Origin: an uncultured Burkholderiales bacterium
GTDB taxonomy: Bacteria; Pseudomonadota; Gammaproteobacteria; Burkholderiales; Burkholderiaceae
NCBI GenBank assembly: GCA_937891045.1
Contig: CALBEV010000069.1
Span: 1-33,796 of the forward strand
DNA length: 33,796 bases
Reading direction: 5' to 3'
Both the position numbers and the translations under genes were made by a program. Every line of letters starts with the position of its first letter. Within the stretch, counting starts at the first letter, position 1. Below, piece after piece: positions 25,058-32,946 of the stretch. The notes under the pieces were generated by a model. It searched no databases. It was not told where the DNA came from and saw nothing but the letters and a program-made list of their open reading frames with translations.

Positions 25058-25348
25058 TCAGACGCCTTCAAACAGGACCAAAGACCGCCGTGACGCTTCT
25101 CGACTGAGCGGCAACAAGGCTTGGTACTCCGGCGCGTTGTAAAAAGCCTCAGCCTGCGCCATGGAAGGAAATTTCAACAAGACCAATCGATGGGGTGTCC
25201 ATCGCTGGTTTTCCTTCACTGCCAGCGCACCGCCACGTGCCAAGTACTCACCGCCAAATTTTTCCACCAAGGGTTTGGCTTGCGCCTTGTAAATGTCAAT
25301 TTTTTCTGAGTCGGTGACTTCGCCATCGACGATGATGTAGGCTGCCAT
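25058..25348 (-). CDS. DUF1330 domain protein
   Basis: This 96-residue cytoplasmic protein is a member of the DUF1330 dimeric alpha-beta barrel family. The recognisable parts are AAYIIVDGEVTDSEKIDIYKAQAKPLVEKFGGEYLARGG and LVLLKFPSMAQAEAFYNAPEYQALLPLSREASRRSLVLFEG. Family members are small ferredoxin-like fold proteins, some with possible redox or detoxification roles, but the function is not established. A GGAG site lies seven bases before the ATG. It follows the histidine kinase gene by 19 bases on the same strand, so the three genes may be one transcript, and it ends exactly against tolA. Confidence 0.9.
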   Translation of the reverse strand: MAAYIIVDGEVTDSEKIDIYKAQAKPLVEKFGGEYLARGGALAVKENQRWTPHRLVLLKFPSMAQAEAFYNAPEYQALLPLSREASRRSLVLFEGV

Positions 25349-25367
25349 GGTGTGCTCCTCGTGTTTT

Positions 25368-27236
25368 TCAGATTCGGTGGATGTTATCTGAGGCTAACAG
25401 GAAAACGCCAAAGCCAATCACGGTGCCCCGCCCTTCCACACTGTGCAAGCGTGTGGGCATCTGGTGTTGCAAGGCCAATTGCTTGACGCTGAACAAGCCC
25501 AGCCCCAAGTGGTGCACTCCTTCGTCATCAGGTGCCAGACGGGTGAAGGCATTGAAACAGTCTTGCGCTGCTTGCGAGTTCATGCCACTGCCGTTGTCCA
25601 TGCACAGAATCCACAACAACTGACCTTGCCTCTTGCAACCCAGCAACACCCGACCACCCGCGGGCGTGTATTGCAAGGCGTTGGACAGCAGATTGCGCAG
25701 CATGCGTTGCGCAGCATGCAGATTCACACGCACCCGGGCACGGCAAGGCGGATGGCGCAACACCACGTGCCGCATGCTGGCCAATGGTTGAAATTCATCG
25801 ACCAAAGGTCGCAGCAAATCTGCCACCCACAGGTCTTGTGTGCGGTGATTGACCGGGTGGACTGGTGGATCTTCATCGGCCCAGTAACGCAAATGCTGCA
25901 TGAAATCATCGACGGCCTGCGATGCCAATTGCATGGCAGCCACCAAGGAAGAGCGCTTCTGCGGACTGGCTTTCAACAAAGCTTTGGCGAACAACTGCAG
26001 GCTTTGCAAGGGTTGCCACAAATCGTGTTGGGCCGCGGCATACCATCGATGCCTGGCTTGGCTGATGCCAACACTGCGTTGCAAATCCATGCGCTGTTGA
26101 ATCACTTGCAAGCAGGCCGACCAGCCCATCAAACTGGCCATGACTGCACCTTGCACAAACTGCACGCCCAAGGTGGTGAACAAGGGCCATTCGAAGACGC
26201 GGTACAACCAATAGACCACCACTGACGTCACATACACCAGCCACATGCTGGCAAACAAGGCCCTTTGCGTGCTCGGGCTCAAGCGCCAACTGCGCCAAGC
26301 TAAACCCAGCATGCACGTGGCATGCACGCTGCCACCCACCAGCAGCAAGGTGCGCAACCAACTCGGCTGCAGCCAGGCACACAAGGGCACCAACAAGTAC
26401 CAGAGCCAAGCGCCAAGCTTCAAGCATTGATGCGCCAAGGGATGCCGCTGCGCTGTACTTAGAAACAATTGTGCATGGTGGATGCTGGCAACAAACAGGA
26501 CCCAGTAGCTGAAGCTGCCCACCACCGCAGCCTGGGCCCGGCTCAAGTCTGGCCACAGCAAGCAAAGCAAGCCACTGATCCAACTGGCGCATACGATTTC
26601 GCACAGCGCCATCAACACAAACAACCACAATGCAGGGCTGCTGAGGTGTGGCATCAGACTGAGGGCATACAGCACCAACAACAAAGGCACCGCCAGCACA
26701 GCACCCATCAAGAGCATCAAGCGCCAATGCTGTTGCACAAAGTTTGCGGGGGCTTGCAAGTCCACTGGGAATTGGATGCGGTTGACACCTTCCAGACGAA
26801 TCAACACATCAATGTTGTGATGCGATGGTGCGGGCAGGATCCAAACTGGAAACAAGTAACTGCCCAGCCCCCGTTGTTGCATATCTGGCCAGGCTTGCCA
26901 AGCTTGTTCGCCCTCCCGAACCCAAACCTGACTGTGGTCTTGTGTGGGCGACTTCAGACTCAACCAGAGCGCCTGGGCCGCGTCTGGATTGGGGGGCAAC
27001 CGAAAGCCAGCCCAGTGCGGTGGTGCATTGGGTGCAGCCAGCACTTGGTTGGCCTGCTGCAAAGTGATGGCGTCGTTCGCCTGGGTGCTTGTCCATGCTT
27101 GTTCTGGTGTGAATTGCGCCGATTGATCGACCACGATGCGCAGCTGCGTCCAAAGCACGGATGCATTCTGAATGGCGTTGGCGCAAGCCAGAGCACTGCA
27201 AAACAGCGCCAGCCCCAACAAGCAGCGTTTAACCAT
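25368..27236 (-). CDS. 7TM-type sensor histidine kinase
   Basis: This protein has 622 residues. It begins with a signal-like segment (MVKRCLLGLALFCSALACAN), then a periplasmic region of about 140 residues of the 7TMR-DISM extracellular type, and seven or so membrane helices from about residue 178 to 375. The kinase core follows: the phospho-acceptor motif HDLWQPLQ with H404, the N box RMLRNLLSNALQYTP, DNGSGM and GLGLFSV. The HDLxQPL wording is typical of a hybrid-kinase-like HisKA group. No receiver domain is fused. The start at 27236 overlaps the end of the response regulator gene by eight bases (ATGGTTAA); an in-frame ATG at 27248 would overlap more. The signal sensed is unknown. Confidence 0.88.
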   Translation of the reverse strand: MVKRCLLGLALFCSALACANAIQNASVLWTQLRIVVDQSAQFTPEQAWTSTQANDAITLQQANQVLAAPNAPPHWAGFRLPPNPDAAQALWLSLKSPTQDHSQVWVREGEQAWQAWPDMQQRGLGSYLFPVWILPAPSHHNIDVLIRLEGVNRIQFPVDLQAPANFVQQHWRLMLLMGAVLAVPLLLVLYALSLMPHLSSPALWLFVLMALCEIVCASWISGLLCLLWPDLSRAQAAVVGSFSYWVLFVASIHHAQLFLSTAQRHPLAHQCLKLGAWLWYLLVPLCAWLQPSWLRTLLLVGGSVHATCMLGLAWRSWRLSPSTQRALFASMWLVYVTSVVVYWLYRVFEWPLFTTLGVQFVQGAVMASLMGWSACLQVIQQRMDLQRSVGISQARHRWYAAAQHDLWQPLQSLQLFAKALLKASPQKRSSLVAAMQLASQAVDDFMQHLRYWADEDPPVHPVNHRTQDLWVADLLRPLVDEFQPLASMRHVVLRHPPCRARVRVNLHAAQRMLRNLLSNALQYTPAGGRVLLGCKRQGQLLWILCMDNGSGMNSQAAQDCFNAFTRLAPDDEGVHHLGLGLFSVKQLALQHQMPTRLHSVEGRGTVIGFGVFLLASDNIHRI

Positions 27237-27870
27237 CAAACAAGCCATGCTGCTGAGACCAGCGCAAATAAATCGAACTGGCTTGCGTGCGGTTTTTCAC
27301 ACCCAGTCGTTTGTAGATTTGCGTCATGTGGCTGCGCACCGTGGGCTCGGTGACTTTGAGCGCTTGGGCGATCGCCATGCTGCTTTGACCTTGAGACAGA
27401 TGGGCCAGCACCAGGCGCTGCATTTTGGACAAGCTGGTCATGGGATGCGCTGCGGCTTGCTGCGCCTGCAGACTGGCGTCCAGGCTGATGGACGCCGGCA
27501 GGGTGTTGGTCAACAGCTTTAACAAATCCGCCATCAGCTGTGAGGTTTGCACCGACTTGAGCAGGTACACCACGTTGTTGTCCAAACAGGTTTGCGCTAC
27601 TTGCGCATCATCCAAGGCCGAAATCACGGCCATGGGCCACTGCACAGGCGCATTGCAAAAAGCGTTCAAGGTGTCCAAACCCTCGGAGTCGGGCAGGTTC
27701 AAATCGACCAATACCAAGGCATAGCTGTGGGTTGCCATGCAAGCCAAACCATCGGACAAATTAACGGCTTGAACGCACTGCACTTGAGGTGCCAAGTTTT
27801 CCAAATGGGCTCGCAATGCATCGGCCATCAAGGGATGGTCTTCGATGATCAGAACGCGTGGTGGGGCCAT
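27229..27870 (-). CDS. NarL/LuxR-type response regulator
   Basis: This 213-residue regulator has an N-terminal receiver domain with the acidic pocket E10-D11, phospho-acceptor D56 (VLVDLNLPDSEG) and K105 (YLLKSVQTS). A C-terminal LuxR-type helix-turn-helix follows from about residue 145 (LSKMQRLVLAHLSQGQSSMAIAQALKVTEPTVRSHMTQIYKRLGVKNRTQA). It is encoded immediately upstream of the overlapping histidine kinase, so the two are probably a cognate pair. Translation seems to start at ATG 27870, with a GGAGG site six bases upstream. That site lies inside a 7-bp stem. Targets are unknown. Confidence 0.92.
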   Translation of the reverse strand: MAPPRVLIIEDHPLMADALRAHLENLAPQVQCVQAVNLSDGLACMATHSYALVLVDLNLPDSEGLDTLNAFCNAPVQWPMAVISALDDAQVAQTCLDNNVVYLLKSVQTSQLMADLLKLLTNTLPASISLDASLQAQQAAAHPMTSLSKMQRLVLAHLSQGQSSMAIAQALKVTEPTVRSHMTQIYKRLGVKNRTQASSIYLRWSQQHGLFDG

Positions 27871-27898
27871 GGCACACCTCCCTGCCCCGAGGTGTACC
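27871..27898 (-). promoter_or_regulatory. Hairpin covering the response regulator ribosome binding site
   Basis: The arms 27874-27880 and 27889-27895 form a perfect 7-bp stem with an 8-base loop, extended by GG/CC at the outer ends across one mismatch. On the minus strand, the second arm GAGGTGT contains the Shine-Dalgarno bases before ATG 27870. Folding would hide the site. It could alternatively be a DNA dyad for a regulator. Confidence 0.45.
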
Positions 27899-27943
27899 TG
27901 CTTTCAACAAGAGCGACAAGCGCCCACACTTGAAAATGAAGCT

Positions 27944-29152
27944 TTATGCGGCAGCGGGTTTGTGCGTATGGTTTTGTGCAGCGCTTCGCAACATCAGCGC
28001 ACACAGCAGGCCCAACAAAGCCACAGGGATGGCCACCCAAAACACGGTTTGCAGCCCCAAGCGGGTGCTCAGCGCCGCGCCGCCCAAAGCCCCCAACACA
28101 CCGGTGAAACCGTAGCCAATCACCGCATACAAAGCCTGGCCGCGGCCCCTCAAGCGGCCCGGGAAATGCTGTGACAACCAGGCAATGCAGACCGTGTGTT
28201 GAATCGCAAAGGTGAACACATGCAGGCACTGCGCCAGCAACAACACCCACAAGAGTTGACCAAACCAAGCGGTCAGGCCCATGCGCAGCGCCATGACACC
28301 GGTGCAAACACACAACCACGCAGGCAAGCTGAGCCAATGCAACCAGCGGCTTTGCGTGAAGAAGCCGATGATTTCCACCACCACCGACACCGCCCACAAG
28401 ACACCAATCATGTCTTTGCCATAACCCAATTCATCCAGGTACAAACTGAAAAACGTGTAGATGGCCACATGCGACAGCACATGGAAAAACAAGGTGGCAA
28501 AAAACCAAAGCGTTTGCGGCTGGCGAAGCACGTCTGCAAAGCCTGCTTGGCCTTTGTCGTGGTGCGCTTCTTCTCGCACATTCGGCAGCTGCCACACACT
28601 CAGGTTGATGGCCACCAAAGTGAGGATGGTCCACATCGGGAAACCGCTCATGCCGTGCGCCTCGAACCACGCACCCGAGACAAACACGGTGACTAAAAAA
28701 CCCAGCGAGCCCCACAAGCGGATGCGGCCATAGCGGCGCACATCGAGTGCGCCTTGGTGGCTGACCAAATGCGCCATGGCGGCTTCGCTCATGGGCATCA
28801 TGGCGCTGGTGTGGGTGAACATCAGCAACAACACCACGGCCAACCACCAAGGCGATGGGTTGAACAACAAACCGATGGAACACAACAAGGCCATGCCTGC
28901 GCACCACCGCATGAGTGGCACACGCTCGCCGCTGCGGTCACTCAGCCATCCCCACAGGTAGGGCGCAAACACGCGGGTCACGGCTTGCATCGAGGTGAGC
29001 AAACCAATCATCCACAGGCTCAAACCCAAACTTTTCAGCCATAAAGGGAGGTAGGGATTGAAGAAGCCGATGTGGGCGAAATAACTGGCCGAGAGTGCGG
29101 CAAACGGCACCAGTTGACGCCGCGAAACAAGCGGCGCGGGTGTGGGTGTCAT
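27944..29152 (-). CDS. MFS permease, HcaT-like
   Basis: This 402-residue protein has about twelve predicted membrane helices and belongs to the major facilitator superfamily. The opening block FAALSASYFAHIGFFNPYLPLWLKSLGLS and the loop WGWLSDRSGERVPLMRW, together with RYGRIRLWGSLGFLVTVFVSGAWFE, match the phenylpropionate-permease-like (HcaT, MFS_1_like) group. The substrate is not known; HcaT is linked to 3-phenylpropionate, and many close relatives are annotated only as permeases. The start lies four bases after the aroC stop on the same strand. The aroC-permease pair is seen in related Comamonadaceae, by memory. Confidence 0.87.
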   Translation of the reverse strand: MTPTPAPLVSRRQLVPFAALSASYFAHIGFFNPYLPLWLKSLGLSLWMIGLLTSMQAVTRVFAPYLWGWLSDRSGERVPLMRWCAGMALLCSIGLLFNPSPWWLAVVLLLMFTHTSAMMPMSEAAMAHLVSHQGALDVRRYGRIRLWGSLGFLVTVFVSGAWFEAHGMSGFPMWTILTLVAINLSVWQLPNVREEAHHDKGQAGFADVLRQPQTLWFFATLFFHVLSHVAIYTFFSLYLDELGYGKDMIGVLWAVSVVVEIIGFFTQSRWLHWLSLPAWLCVCTGVMALRMGLTAWFGQLLWVLLLAQCLHVFTFAIQHTVCIAWLSQHFPGRLRGRGQALYAVIGYGFTGVLGALGGAALSTRLGLQTVFWVAIPVALLGLLCALMLRSAAQNHTHKPAAA

Positions 29153-29156
29153 CGGG

Positions 29157-30257
29157 TCAACTCGGACGGTGCGCGGCGATGGGAGTCACAGGCGGCACCA
29201 CGTCGGCGCACTGGGCGCGGTGCCGCAGTGCATGGTCCATCACCACCAAGGCCAACAAAGCTTCGGCGATGGGAGTGGCGCGGATGCCGACACAAGGATC
29301 ATGGCGACCCTTGGTTTGCACTTGCACCGCAGCGCCTGCGCTGTCGATGCTGTCACGTGGTGTCAGGATGGAACTGGTGGGCTTGATGGCAATGCTCACC
29401 TCCAGGTCTTGGCCGGTGCTGATGCCGCCCAAGATGCCGCCTGCGTTGTTGTTGGCAAACCCTTCAGGCGTGAGGCTGTCGCCGTGTACCGAGCCGCGTT
29501 GCGCCACGCTGGCAAAGCCTGCGCCAATCTCGATGCCCTTCACCGCATTCAGGCCCATCATGGCGTAGGCAATATCGGCATCGAGTCGGTCGTAGATGGG
29601 TTGCCCCAAACCCACCGGCATGCCTTGCGCCACCACGCGGATACGCGCACCGCAAGAGTCACCGGCTTTGCGCAAGCTGTCCATGTAGCTTTCCAAGTGC
29701 GCCACATCAGCGATGGGTGCATAGAAGGGGTTGTGCGGCACATGCGCCCAGTCTTCAAAACCAATGGGGTGTTCACCCAGTTGCGTCATGCAACCGATGA
29801 AGCTGGTTCCGAATTTTTCTTTCAACCATTTCTTCGCCACCGCCCCTGCTGCCACCGTGGGTGCGGTGAGTCGTGCGGATGACCGACCACCGCCGCGCGG
29901 ATCGCGCACACCATACTTTTGCAAATAGCTGTAATCGGCGTGGCCGGGGCGAAAGGTTTGCAAGATGTCACCGTAATCTTGGCTGCGCTGATCTGTGTTT
30001 TGAATCAACAGGGCGATGGGCGTGCCGGTGGTTTTGCCTTGGTAAACGCCGCTCAAGATTTGCACTTGATCGGGCTCTTGGCGTTGCGTCACATGGCGGC
30101 TGGTGCCGGGGCGGCGGCGATCGAGGTCGTGCTGGATGTCGGCCTCGCTCAAGGCCATGCCCGGAGGGCAGCCGTCAATCACGCAGCCAATGGCCGGGCC
30201 GTGGGATTCACCAAAGTTGGTGACGGTGAAAAGTGTGCCGAAGGTGTTGCCGCTCAT
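29157..30257 (-). CDS. aroC: Chorismate synthase
   Basis: AroC eliminates phosphate from EPSP to give chorismate, using reduced FMN, and is the last step of the shikimate pathway. The 366-residue protein carries the family signatures [19 protein letters not shown] (about 14-32), RRRPG, the [18 protein letters not shown] block and [23 protein letters not shown] near the C-terminus. The start at 30257 has no Shine-Dalgarno site, but a GATAAT box lies seven bases upstream. It follows the vapC stop by eight bases on the same strand and is followed by the MFS permease. Confidence 0.97.
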   Translation of the reverse strand: MSGNTFGTLFTVTNFGESHGPAIGCVIDGCPPGMALSEADIQHDLDRRRPGTSRHVTQRQEPDQVQILSGVYQGKTTGTPIALLIQNTDQRSQDYGDILQTFRPGHADYSYLQKYGVRDPRGGGRSSARLTAPTVAAGAVAKKWLKEKFGTSFIGCMTQLGEHPIGFEDWAHVPHNPFYAPIADVAHLESYMDSLRKAGDSCGARIRVVAQGMPVGLGQPIYDRLDADIAYAMMGLNAVKGIEIGAGFASVAQRGSVHGDSLTPEGFANNNAGGILGGISTGQDLEVSIAIKPTSSILTPRDSIDSAGAAVQVQTKGRHDPCVGIRATPIAEALLALVVMDHALRHRAQCADVVPPVTPIAAHRPS

Positions 30258-30264
30258 GCAGGGG

Positions 30265-30270
30265 ATTATC
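30265..30270 (-). promoter_or_regulatory. GATAAT box 7 bases before the aroC start
   Basis: Read on the minus strand, GATAAT is followed by CCCCTGC and ATG. The 11 bases GGATAATCCCC are identical to those before ribD at the same distance from the start codon. The vapC stop codon TAA lies inside the box. It may be a -10 element giving aroC its own, leaderless transcript. Confidence 0.35.
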
Positions 30271-30679
30271 CCTGCAACTGCTGGACCCAGTTCTCCACCA
30301 TCAAACCAGGAATTCTTGAAAACTCGGACGTGTTGTTCGTCACCACCACCAAGCCCTCGCTTCGGGCATGGGCTGCAATGTGCAAATCGTTCACACCAAT
30401 TGGCTGTCCCGCTTTTTCCAAATGGCTGCGAATAGCGCCGTAGTGTTGTGATGCCTTGGTGCTGTAAGCCAACACCTGCACCAGACTCGCAAACTCTTCA
30501 ACGACTTCCAAGTTTTGCGCCACTTTGGCACTTTTTTCTGCGCCGTGATAAAGCTCCGACAAGGTGATGGCAGACAGGGCCATGCGCCCTGCGTTGTCAT
30601 TGAATTGGCTGAGCACTTCGATGGGGCGACGCTTCATGACATAAATCACCATGTTGGTGTCGAGCAAATACTTGAGCAT
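30266..30679 (-). CDS. vapC: VapC-type PIN-domain toxin
   Basis: This 137-residue PIN-domain protein is the toxin of a type II toxin-antitoxin pair. The PIN motifs are [16 protein letters not shown] with D7, a [10 protein letters not shown] segment with the central acidic residue, and [30 protein letters not shown] with the C-terminal acidic residues. VapC toxins are usually endoribonucleases that cut tRNA or rRNA. The frame is open upstream to 30772, inside vapB, but ATG 30679 fits the family; its A is shared with the antitoxin stop (TGATG). aroC follows eight bases after the stop. Confidence 0.92.
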   Translation of the reverse strand: MLKYLLDTNMVIYVMKRRPIEVLSQFNDNAGRMALSAITLSELYHGAEKSAKVAQNLEVVEEFASLVQVLAYSTKASQHYGAIRSHLEKAGQPIGVNDLHIAAHARSEGLVVVTNNTSEFSRIPGLMVENWVQQLQG

Positions 30680-30912
30680 CAAAGTGCTTCTCTGTCTGCC
30701 TGGTCTTGGGATGCACGCTCGGTCAAAAAGTCGTCTGAAACCTTGGGGCCATTGAGAAAAAATTGATCCCAAGTTTGACCCACTGGCGAAATGATGCGGT
30801 CTGCGCCCTTGGCCCGAACCTCGACTTTTTTGACACCCTCGGGCAAGCGCACATCAGCGGGTAAACGCACGGCTTGGGAACGGTTGTTGGTGAACACGGT
30901 GGTGATGGTCAA
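30679..30912 (-). CDS. vapB: VapB-type antitoxin
   Basis: This 77-residue protein is the likely antitoxin. Its N-terminal [21 protein letters not shown] is an AbrB/SpoVT-type swapped-hairpin DNA-binding domain, and the C-terminal part ([29 protein letters not shown]) is the usual VapC-binding tail. I place the start at TTG 30912 because AAGGAG (30919-30924) lies six bases before it; an ATG at 30936 would put this site inside the gene. The stop overlaps the vapC start by one base. The VapBC complex probably represses its own promoter, as in the family. Confidence 0.88.
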   Translation of the reverse strand: MTITTVFTNNRSQAVRLPADVRLPEGVKKVEVRAKGADRIISPVGQTWDQFFLNGPKVSDDFLTERASQDQADREAL

Positions 30913-30937
30913 GGGCTTCTCCTTGGGATATGGCAAA

Positions 30938-30964
30938 AGTATATGCCTAAAAAAGCCCTGCCAA
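30938..30964 (-). promoter_or_regulatory. Candidate vapBC promoter
   Basis: On the minus strand TTGGCA (30964-30959) and TATACT (30943-30938) each match the consensus at five of six positions, with a spacer of 15, slightly short. GGCATATACTTTTGCC near the -10 box carries a small inverted repeat (GGCA/TGCC), a possible operator for VapB. An AAGGAG site follows downstream. Confidence 0.5.
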
Positions 30965-30970
30965 TAGGGG

Positions 30971-30992
30971 GGGGTGGTTAAAGCGCCACCCC
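30971..30992. other. GC-rich hairpin between the CBS gene and vapB
   Basis: GGGGTGG (30971-30977) pairs with CCACCCC (30986-30992) around an 8-base loop. It lies just past the CBS gene stop. No T-run follows, so it may stabilise the mRNA 3' end or act as a weak terminator. A run of eight G lies at 30967-30974. Confidence 0.5.
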
Positions 30993-31016
30993 AGTGAGCA
31001 CGCGGTGTCGTGCGGT

Positions 31017-31475
31017 TTACGAACCCGCTTTCGCACCCTCTTCCGCTGGCCAGTCCCGTATGTAGGCTTTCAGCATTTCGTTCTCGAAGTTTTGGCTGTC
31101 CACCACAGCCTTCGCCACGTCGTAAAAACTCACCACACCCATCAATTGGCGCTCGCTCAGGACCGGCAAATAGCGAGCATGGCGCTCGAGCATCATGCGG
31201 CGCACTTCGTCGAGTTCGGTGTCGGGAGCACAGGTGAGCGGGTGGTCGTCCATGGCCGAACGCACCGTGACTTGTCCCAAGCTGCCGCCGTGGTTATTCA
31301 GCGCCAAGATCACTTCGCGGAAGGTGAGGATGCCGACCAAGTCACCTTGTTCCATCACCAAGATGGAACCCAAGTCGTGCTCGGCCATCATTTTCACGGC
31401 CTCGGCCAAAGAGGCCAAGGGCGTGGTGGTGTAAAGCGTGGTGCCTTTGAGGCGCAGGATGTCGCTGACTTTCAT
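31017..31475 (-). CDS. Two-CBS-domain protein
   Basis: This 152-residue protein consists almost only of a CBS pair (Bateman module): the first CBS from [11 protein letters not shown] through [15 protein letters not shown], the second from [36 protein letters not shown] to [18 protein letters not shown] pairs bind adenine nucleotides or related ligands and usually act as sensor domains; here no catalytic domain is fused, so the partner is unknown. I chose ATG 31475, preceded by AGAGGA; an upstream frame to 31526 is open but lacks a site. It is divergent from the sulfhydrylase gene. Confidence 0.9.
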   Translation of the reverse strand: MKVSDILRLKGTTLYTTTPLASLAEAVKMMAEHDLGSILVMEQGDLVGILTFREVILALNNHGGSLGQVTVRSAMDDHPLTCAPDTELDEVRRMMLERHARYLPVLSERQLMGVVSFYDVAKAVVDSQNFENEMLKAYIRDWPAEEGAKAGS

Positions 31476-31514
31476 GGTGTTTTCCTCTTGGCCTTCATGG
31501 ATGACCATGCATTC

Positions 31515-31537
31515 AATATAGCCCACAATCCATGATC
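31515..31537 (-). promoter_or_regulatory. Candidate promoter for the CBS gene
   Basis: On the minus strand TATATT (31520-31515) matches the -10 consensus at five of six positions. A -35-like TTGTGA lies about 15 bases upstream, a short spacer. A start at about 31508 would give a leader of some 33 bases that includes the AGAGGA site. Confidence 0.35.
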
Positions 31538-31562
31538 ACAACACCGTGAGAACGAGGATGTC

Positions 31563-32936
31563 ATGACCGGTTACGCCGATCCCCATTTCGACACGCTGAC
31601 ACTGCACGCAGGCAGCCAGCCCGACCCCGCCACCGGCGCCCGCGCCGTGCCCATCCACCTCACCACCTCGTATGTGTTCGAGTCGTCGGACCAAGCGGCG
31701 GCGCTGTTCAATTTGGAAAGCGCCGGGCATGTCTACAGCCGCATCAGCAACCCCACCACCGCGGTGTTCGAGCAGCGCATCGCGGCCTTGGAAGGCGGTA
31801 TTGGTGCGATTGCCACGGCCAGCGGCCAAGCCGCGCTGCACCTGAGTGTGGCCACGCTGATGGGCGCGGGTTCGCACATCGTGGCCAGCTCGGCGCTGTA
31901 TGGCGGTTCGCACAATTTGCTGCACTACACCCTGCGCCGATTTGGCATTGAGACCACTTTTGTCAAGCCTGGTGATATTGACTCATGGCGTGCGGCCATC
32001 CGGCCCAACACCAAACTGTTGTTTGGCGAAACCGTGGGCAACCCGGGGCTGGACGTGCTCGACATTCCCACGGTGTCGGCCTTGGCCCATGCGCACGGCG
32101 TGCCGCTGTTGGTGGACGCCACGCTCAGCACGCCCTACTTGCAGCAACCTTTGTCTTTGGGCGCAGATTTGGTTTACCACTCGGCCACCAAATTTTTAAG
32201 CGGCCACGGCACCGTGATTGGCGGCGTGGTGGTCGATGGCGGTTCGTTTGATTGGGAGGCCAGCGGTAAATTTCCCGAGCTGTCCGAGCCCTATGCGGGC
32301 TTTCACAACATGGTGTTCACCGAGGAAAGCACGGTGGGCGCGTTCTTGTTGCGGGCGCGGCGCGAGGGCTTGCGCGACTTCGGCGCCTGCCTGAGCCCAC
32401 ATTCGGCCTGGTTGATTTTGCAGGGCATGGAAACCTTGCCTCTGCGCATGGAACGGCATTTGGCCAACACCGAAAAAGTGGTGGCGTTTTTGGCCGCGCA
32501 CCCGATGGTGTCGCGGGTGGGGCATCCGCTCATGCCCGACCACCCCAGCCATGCTTTGGCGCAAAAGCTGTTGCGCGGTGGGGCTCGCGGCGCGGGTTCG
32601 GTGTTCAGCTTTGACATCAACGGTTCACGCGCCCAAGGCCGCGCTTTCATTGAAGCGCTGAACATCTTCAGCCACTTGGCGAATGTGGGCGACAGCAAAT
32701 CGCTGGTCATCCACCCGGCCAGCACCACGCATTTCCGCATGAGCGACGAGGCCTTGGCGCAGGCCGGTATTGGCGCGGGCACCATCCGCTTGTCGGTGGG
32801 CTTGGAAGACCCGGATGATTTGATCGACGACTTGAAACGGGCGTTGAAAGCGGCGGAGAAAGCGGGGGCTTCTTCAGGGGCTTCTTCAGGGGCTGCTTCG
32901 GGCGGTGCTGGTGCTTCGGCTGGTTCTGCGTCATAA
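31563..32936 (+). CDS. O-acetyl/O-succinylhomoserine sulfhydrylase
   Basis: This PLP enzyme of the Cys/Met metabolism family makes homocysteine (or a related thioether) from an activated homoserine and sulfide. The 457-residue protein opens with TLTLHAGSQPDPATGARAVPIHLTTSY and has the VYSRISNPTT block, the ATASGQAA segment, and the Schiff-base lysine K210 in HSATKFLSGHG. The wording is closest to MetY-type (O-acetylhomoserine) enzymes, but the activated substrate cannot be settled by eye. A Gly/Ala/Ser tail of about 25 residues after residue 430 is outside the fold and is encoded partly by 12-bp repeats. GAGG lies five bases before the ATG. A hydrolase gene follows after ten bases. Confidence 0.92.
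   Translation: MTGYADPHFDTLTLHAGSQPDPATGARAVPIHLTTSYVFESSDQAAALFNLESAGHVYSRISNPTTAVFEQRIAALEGGIGAIATASGQAALHLSVATLMGAGSHIVASSALYGGSHNLLHYTLRRFGIETTFVKPGDIDSWRAAIRPNTKLLFGETVGNPGLDVLDIPTVSALAHAHGVPLLVDATLSTPYLQQPLSLGADLVYHSATKFLSGHGTVIGGVVVDGGSFDWEASGKFPELSEPYAGFHNMVFTEESTVGAFLLRARREGLRDFGACLSPHSAWLILQGMETLPLRMERHLANTEKVVAFLAAHPMVSRVGHPLMPDHPSHALAQKLLRGGARGAGSVFSFDINGSRAQGRAFIEALNIFSHLANVGDSKSLVIHPASTTHFRMSDEALAQAGIGAGTIRLSVGLEDPDDLIDDLKRALKAAEKAGASSGASSGAASGGAGASAGSAS
32865..32888 (+). repeat. 12-bp tandem repeat in the sulfhydrylase tail
   Basis: Two perfect copies of GGGGCTTCTTCA (32865-32876 and 32877-32888), followed by diverged copies, encode the Gly-Ala-Ser-Ser tail at the end of the sulfhydrylase. 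This looks like a slippage-made C-terminal extension. Confidence 0.85.
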
Positions 32937-32946
32937 GGATTTCGCC

